A model generated the notes under the pieces. The model had not been told where the DNA came from and ran no database searches. It saw only the letters and a program-made list of their open reading frames with translations. Below, one piece after another: positions 6,665-10,073 of a stretch of 10,073 bases of DNA; the first letter of the stretch is position 1, and each line of letters opens with the position of its first letter. Position numbers and translations under genes: made by a program. Source of the DNA: Bacillota bacterium (GTDB lineage Bacteria > Bacillota > Clostridia > Acetivibrionales > DSM-1351); contig JAFABO010000118.1 of assembly GCA_023426005.1 (NCBI GenBank), forward strand, positions 1-10,073, in the 5' to 3' direction.

Positions 6665-6681
6665 AGGATTATGTATTATAT

Positions 6682-6708
6682 AAAAAAGAAGAACGCTGTT
6701 AAACTTCT
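6682..6708 (-). terminator. Candidate terminator of the mltG-trmR-trhP transcript
   Basis: Minus strand: AGAAG (6708-6704), a three-base bulge, AAC-AGC-GTT, CTTCT (6691-6687), within a run of six T (6687-6682). It lies 124 bases after the trhP stop. The stem is weak and overlaps the opposite-strand guide RNA, so the sense is uncertain. Confidence 0.35.
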
Positions 6709-6729
6709 ATTAACTGCATTCTCTTTTTT
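6695..6729 (+). terminator. Candidate terminator of the CRISPR-like RNA
   Basis: Plus strand: GCTGTTAA (6695-6702), seven-base loop, TTAACTGC (6710-6717), seven pairs with one T-T mismatch, then ATTCTC and a T-run to 6729. It would end the guide RNA at about 110 bases. The first arm includes the distal end of the pseudo-spacer, where target matching is already lost. Confidence 0.45.
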
Positions 6730-6831
6730 ATTTGTTATAAAACTTTTATTTTAAGACCTATTAACTTTGCGCTATTTATCTTAGACAGTTTAGTAGTTAA
6801 TTTAAAATAATTACAGGTATTTACTAATCTC

Positions 6832-8052
6832 TCATTTTCTCCTCAAAATCGTATACGGCACAACCTCCTGCTTCACAGGCATGTATACAATCATCTGTGC
6901 ATGGGGAGCTGTCCTTATGCTCTCTCCTTCATCGTTTTTCATAGCTTCTATAGTCTGTACAAAATAATCCTTTCCGGGGACCACAACCTCGATCTCATCC
7001 CCCACGATCATCCTGTTCCTTTGTTCGATTTTGGCAATTCCGGTCTCCCTGTCATATTCCAGGACCATTCCCACAAAGTCATAATCCCTGATATATGAAC
7101 TGGTATTGTATATCTGGTCTTCTCCTGTGGTCTTGTTGAAATAGAAGCCGGTGGTATACTCCCTGTGGCTTGCTTTTGACAGCTCCGCCAGCCATTCGGG
7201 ATCATACCTGTAATTTTCCGGATCGGACATATAGGCATCTATTGCCTTTCTGTAGGCACTTACGACAGTGGCAACATAAAAGGAGCTTTTCATCCTTCCT
7301 TCTATTTTTAAACTGAATATGCCCGATTCTACCAACTCCGGAATATGTTCAATCATGCATAGATCCTTTGAATTGAATATATAGGTCCCTCTTTCATCCT
7401 CATATACGGGATAATATTCACCCGGACGCTTTTCTTCAACCAGCTGGTACTTCCAGCGGCACGGGTGAGAGCAGGCCCCCTTGTTGGAGTCCCTGCCGGT
7501 CATGTAGTTGCTGAGCAGGCAGCGCCCCGAATAGGATATGCACATGGCCCCATGTATAAAGGCCTCGATATCCAGATCTTTTGGAGTCATTGCAGCCATT
7601 TCCCTTATCTCATCAAAGGACAGTTCTCTTGCGACAACTATTCTTTTTGCCCCCAAATCATACCAGAATCTGGCGCTCATATAATTTGTGTTATTAGCCT
7701 GTGTACTGATGTGTACTTCCATATCCGGTGCAGTACTGCGCACAATATTAAAAATTCCGGGGTCGGATACAATTACCGCATCAACGCCAAGCCCATCCAG
7801 TTGTTTTATATATTCCGGCAATCCCACCAGATCTTGATTGTGGGGGATTATATTTACAGTGACATAAACCTTGCAGTTTCTTTCGTGGGCAAAGTCAAGC
7901 CCCTCCCTCATAGCCTCAAGGGAGAAATTGTCCGCCGATGCCCTGAGACCAAACCTTTGCCCCCCGATGTAAACGGCATCGGCACCGAATAGTATTGCCA
8001 TTTTAAGTTTTTCCAAATTCCCGGCAGGAGCCAGCAGCTCAACCTTTTTCAT
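6832..8052 (-). CDS. trhP: U32-family tRNA uridine-34 hydroxylase TrhP
   Basis: U32 'peptidase'-family protein. TrhP members use prephenate and an iron-sulfur cluster to make 5-hydroxyuridine at tRNA position 34. The 406 residues open with LLAPAGNLEKLKMAILFGADAVYIGG (the barrel start), have the family core HGAMCISYSGRCLLSNY near residues 168-183 and the U32 signature GACSHPCRWKY near 192-202. Cys171, Cys178, Cys194, Cys198 and Cys232 supply the expected cluster ligands. The ATG at 8052 has a textbook GGAGGA four bases upstream, and the gene begins 14 bases after trmR ends. In B. subtilis the same neighbourhood carries two U32 genes (yrrN, yrrO); only one is present here, most like the longer. 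RlhA-type rRNA hydroxylation is the alternative activity, but the trmR neighbour favours tRNA. Confidence 0.82.
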   Translation of the reverse strand: MKKVELLAPAGNLEKLKMAILFGADAVYIGGQRFGLRASADNFSLEAMREGLDFAHERNCKVYVTVNIIPHNQDLVGLPEYIKQLDGLGVDAVIVSDPGIFNIVRSTAPDMEVHISTQANNTNYMSARFWYDLGAKRIVVARELSFDEIREMAAMTPKDLDIEAFIHGAMCISYSGRCLLSNYMTGRDSNKGACSHPCRWKYQLVEEKRPGEYYPVYEDERGTYIFNSKDLCMIEHIPELVESGIFSLKIEGRMKSSFYVATVVSAYRKAIDAYMSDPENYRYDPEWLAELSKASHREYTTGFYFNKTTGEDQIYNTSSYIRDYDFVGMVLEYDRETGIAKIEQRNRMIVGDEIEVVVPGKDYFVQTIEAMKNDEGESIRTAPHAQMIVYMPVKQEVVPYTILRRK

Positions 8053-8066
8053 GTTTCCTCCGATAT

Positions 8067-8714
8067 TTATTTGATATTTTTCTTATAACTTAGCGCAACA
8101 CCATCTCCAATAGGGATAATGCCGGTTTCAAAGCTTTCATCCTGACAGAGCTTTTTCAGAAAGCTTCTCATACGTGTCACAATTGTTTTTTTGCGTCTGA
8201 CAACCAATTCATCTGTGGCTATCATACCCTTGTAAAGCACATTATCAGATACCAAAAGACCTCCTGGAACAAGCATCCTCTTGCTCTGCTCAAGGAAATC
8301 ATTGTACTGACCCTTGGCAGCGTCCAAAAAGATCATATCGTACTGCTTGTCCAGACAGCCCAGCACTTCCATGGCATCTCCGGCAATGACATTTATAGTA
8401 TCCTGAAGGCCTGCGGATTTTATGTTTTTTCTGGCAAGCTCAATCATCCGGTCATCTCTTTCGATGGTATCAATAATTCCGCCCGGTTTAAGAAAGCCTG
8501 AGAACAGTATTGAAGAGTAGCCTATGGCCGTACCCACCTCAAGGATTTTTCCCGGACGGTTCATGTTTCCAAGCACCTTCATCATGGCAGCCACTTCAGG
8601 CTGTATGATGGGAACATGATTTTCGGCCGCATATTCCTCAAGCTCTGCCAAAAGCCCCGAATTAGGTTTTATTGTTGCTCTGATATAATCATTTATATAT
8701 TCATAGTTTATCAT
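8067..8714 (-). CDS. trmR: tRNA 5-hydroxyuridine methyltransferase TrmR (class I SAM, YrrM-type)
   Basis: SAM-dependent O-methyltransferase expected to convert 5-hydroxyuridine 34 in tRNA to 5-methoxyuridine, widening wobble decoding. The 215 residues show SAM motif I LEVGTAIGYSS (about 59-68), the acidic post-I IERDD (84-88), and the metal-binding residues Asp131 in FLDAAKGQY and Asp157-Asn158 in VSDNVLYKG, all typical of the COMT-like family. I place the start at ATG 8714 (MINYEYINDYIRA), which has AGGA seven bases upstream and gives the usual YrrM length. The frame remains open to an ATG at 8795, but that stretch covers the intergenic hairpin and the mltG stop, so it is not coding. It sits between mltG and trhP, the enzyme that would make its substrate. 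A generic small-molecule or caffeoyl-CoA-type activity is unlikely here. Confidence 0.86.
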   Translation of the reverse strand: MINYEYINDYIRATIKPNSGLLAELEEYAAENHVPIIQPEVAAMMKVLGNMNRPGKILEVGTAIGYSSILFSGFLKPGGIIDTIERDDRMIELARKNIKSAGLQDTINVIAGDAMEVLGCLDKQYDMIFLDAAKGQYNDFLEQSKRMLVPGGLLVSDNVLYKGMIATDELVVRRKKTIVTRMRSFLKKLCQDESFETGIIPIGDGVALSYKKNIK

Positions 8715-8747
8715 GCCAATATCCTTTTTGTCCGTTAAGTCCTGACC

Positions 8748-8782
8748 ATAAAACTGGGGTGGCTCAGCCACCCCAGTTTTAT
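8748..8782 (-). terminator. Perfect long hairpin between mltG and trmR
   Basis: A 17-pair perfect inverted repeat with a single central base (8765): ATAAAACTGGGGTGGCT and its complement. On the minus strand the GC-rich stem ends in TTTTAT, resembling an intrinsic terminator with a short U-run. It overlaps the mltG stop codon (8781-8779) and ends 33 bases before the trmR start. Because the arms end in A- and T-rich tails it works on either strand. It probably reduces rather than abolishes read-through to trmR, since no separate promoter fits in the gap. Confidence 0.7.
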
Positions 8783-10053
8783 TTAGCCAAGCCATATTCC
8801 TGCATGGCTTTTAAATGTTCAGAATAATTCTTTGTAAACTTGGTCGTCCCGTCACCCTTTGCGATAAAGAACATATAATCCGTATCTTCGTCGGGATACA
8901 GGGCCGCATTTATTGAATCCATACCCGGAGAACAAATGGGCCCGGGCGGCAGCCCCGGATGGATGTAAGTATTGTAAGCATTGTCAATGGTAGTATCCTC
9001 ATATGTCAGCTTTTCATGTACTTTTCCTTCGGTATTGAGGAATATATACTGAATAGTTGCACAAGACTGTAATTTACTATATTTAGCATCCTTTAATCTC
9101 TTATGGAAAACAGCAGAAACCATACGCCTGTCATTACTTGTATTTGCTTCTCTTTCAATAATCGATGCAAGGGTAATGATCTGATCCATTGTCATTCCAA
9201 GCTCTTTTGCCCGCTTATAATGTTCCTTTGTCAATTTATTGTTAAAGTTCTGAAGCATAACCGATATTATGGTTTTTTCACTGGCATTCATTGCAAACTC
9301 ATATGTATCGGGGAATAAATAACCCTCCAGCATAAACTCACGGTTATTTACATTGCTTATTTGCTTGACAAAGTCGTAGTCATATTTCTCGTATTTCATG
9401 GCAGAATCAAATTTGTCCTCTATTGCCAGGCCCTTTTTTACAAAGGTCTTAACAATCTGCTTGTAGGTCAGGCCTTCAGGAATTGTAATCTTGACACTCT
9501 CGGGCTTGCCTATGAGAATGTTCATGATTGTGTCCAGTTCAAGACCTTTTGTCAATACATGCGTACCTGCCTGGTATCTGCCGTCATAGCCATTGAGCTT
9601 TGAAACCAGTTTGAATATCTGAGGCTTGTTTATAATTCCTTCGCTTCCAAGTATTTCAGCAATGTCATTAGTATCTGAGCCCATAGGTATGTCAACAAGT
9701 ATTGCACCCTTGGAATCGGCCGGAATCTTTACAGTTTCTTTCACCTCATCGTCCCTGGAGGATTCTACCGTGCTTTTGTAGGAATAAATAGCTCCCACCG
9801 AAAAAATAAACAAAAATACCAGTATGCTGGCAAGTACAAATGCAAGCCGCTTGAGACCTGCACAGATAATAAATATTCCGAAAAACACTATCACAAGTCC
9901 AAGAACGGTAAGAAATGCATTCAGCGTTCCGTATTGGGCATCATAGCCTTTAAGTATGGTTCTGACATAGTTCATGATATTGGGAACAGATAAAAATATT
10001 CCTATGATTATTGATAAAATACCAAGTCCTGCAACTTTCAATTTTCTACTCAT
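8779..10053 (-). CDS. mltG: Endolytic murein transglycosylase MltG (YceG family)
   Basis: Membrane-anchored lytic transglycosylase that cleaves nascent glycan strands internally and thereby sets their length during growth. The 424 residues include a C-terminal YceG domain with LEGYLFPDTYEF (242-253), the catalytic glutamate Glu300 in LASIIEREA, LQSCATIQY (328-336), and YIHPGLPPGPICSPG (363-377). A LysM-like domain is expected around 112-170. The N-terminus has three hydrophobic segments, roughly residues 7-27, 43-65 and 69-91, where many MltG proteins have one. The ATG at 10053 has GGAG ten bases upstream. It begins a gene pair with trmR, as in B. subtilis yrrL-yrrM, and is followed by a hairpin. 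The promoter lies at or beyond the right edge. Confidence 0.92.
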   Translation of the reverse strand: MSRKLKVAGLGILSIIIGIFLSVPNIMNYVRTILKGYDAQYGTLNAFLTVLGLVIVFFGIFIICAGLKRLAFVLASILVFLFIFSVGAIYSYKSTVESSRDDEVKETVKIPADSKGAILVDIPMGSDTNDIAEILGSEGIINKPQIFKLVSKLNGYDGRYQAGTHVLTKGLELDTIMNILIGKPESVKITIPEGLTYKQIVKTFVKKGLAIEDKFDSAMKYEKYDYDFVKQISNVNNREFMLEGYLFPDTYEFAMNASEKTIISVMLQNFNNKLTKEHYKRAKELGMTMDQIITLASIIEREANTSNDRRMVSAVFHKRLKDAKYSKLQSCATIQYIFLNTEGKVHEKLTYEDTTIDNAYNTYIHPGLPPGPICSPGMDSINAALYPDEDTDYMFFIAKGDGTTKFTKNYSEHLKAMQEYGLAK

Positions 10054-10073
10054 TAATACGTGACTCCATTCTA

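Larger units (their letters stand above)
6618..6729 (+). ncRNA. CreA/CreR-like crRNA-resembling guide RNA
   Basis: A short plus-strand RNA predicted from a perfect promoter to a hairpin plus U-run. It begins with a degenerate type I-C repeat ending GTGGATTGAAAT, so Cas5c could cut at the 3' base of the stem to leave the usual 11-base handle (6654-6664). The guide part (6665 to about 6699) has near-complete seed pairing, with a proper TTC PAM, to the start site of the divergent minus-strand promoter about 120 bases away. Such RNAs are known from CRISPR-associated toxin-antitoxin pairs (CreTA), where the guide turns Cascade into a repressor of a toxin gene, and from CreR guides that autoregulate cas genes. 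There is no second repeat; a terminator seems to define the 3' end, as in degenerated creA genes. Repeat, promoter, PAM and seed are seen; function is inferred. Confidence 0.75.
6131..6831. other. AT-rich intergenic region between cas3 and trhP, carrying a CreTA/CreR-like module
   Basis: About 700 bases without a conventional long gene, visibly much richer in A+T than the flanking genes. From left to right it holds a cas promoter candidate, a 46-codon minus-strand ORF, a minus-strand promoter with a pseudo-protospacer at its start point, a plus-strand promoter, a degenerate CRISPR repeat with pseudo-spacer, and overlapping terminator-like hairpins. Stretches not explained are about 6215-6306 (one small hairpin at 6261-6279) and about 6730-6831, where I see nothing convincing. 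Confidence 0.8.

Noticed and set aside
7465..7992. 175-codon plus-strand frame opposite trhP
   Set aside because: It is the shadow of the U32 protein, which has full family signatures on the other strand.
8715..8795. Longer start for trmR at 8795, making it overlap mltG
   Set aside because: The extra 27 codons span a perfect terminator-like hairpin and the mltG stop, and the ATG at 8714 has a proper ribosome binding site and gives the normal family length.
1..10073. CRISPR array
   Set aside because: No direct repeats with regular spacing are visible; only one degenerate repeat is present. The array is expected beyond the left edge, after cas2.

Overview
The window looks like chromosomal DNA of a low-to-moderate GC Firmicute, most likely a Clostridia-class anaerobe. 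The evidence is strong AGGAGG-type ribosome binding sites, Firmicute-style gene content and order (mltG-trmR-trhP), and a type I-C cas operon whose proteins resemble the clostridial/bacillar branch. The genus cannot be fixed from sequence alone. Every protein gene of clear function is on the minus strand.

Right part (about 6832-10073, read right to left): mltG (cell-wall lytic transglycosylase), trmR (tRNA wobble-uridine O-methyltransferase) and trhP (U32-family tRNA hydroxylase). This matches the Bacillus subtilis yrrL-yrrM-yrrN/O neighbourhood. TrhP and TrmR are successive enzymes for 5-methoxyuridine at tRNA position 34. A long perfect hairpin sits between mltG and trmR.

Left part (1-6130): a tightly packed type I-C CRISPR-Cas operon in the order cas3, cas5c, cas8c (with an internal start for the small subunit Cas11c), cas7c and cas4 (cut by the window edge). 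cas1, cas2 and the CRISPR array are expected beyond the left edge. Local Shine-Dalgarno evidence gives shorter starts than the longest ORFs for cas3 (6130), cas5c (3708) and cas8c (a TTG at 2984), and likewise for trmR (8714).

Middle part (6131-6831): about 700 bases of very AT-rich DNA between cas3 and trhP. It is not empty. It holds two divergent, near-perfect sigma-A-type promoters whose -35 boxes form an inverted repeat. The plus-strand promoter would start an RNA with a degenerate type I-C CRISPR repeat: GTC, then a 9-bp AT-only stem-loop, then the handle GTGGATTGAAAT. A pseudo-spacer follows. The first 16 bases of that pseudo-spacer match 14 of 16 bases at the predicted start point of the opposite promoter, directly after a TTC motif (the type I-C PAM). 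The two mismatches fall at positions 6 and 12, which Cascade does not read. This is the architecture of a CRISPR-regulated guide: either a CreA antitoxin RNA silencing a creT toxin gene (CreTA), or a CreR-like guide autoregulating the cas operon. The silenced minus-strand promoter leads into a short ORF (46 codons, partly hydrophobic, good ribosome binding site). A second, separate promoter lies just upstream of cas3. I favour a CreTA-like addiction module guarding the type I-C operon, inferred from sequence only.
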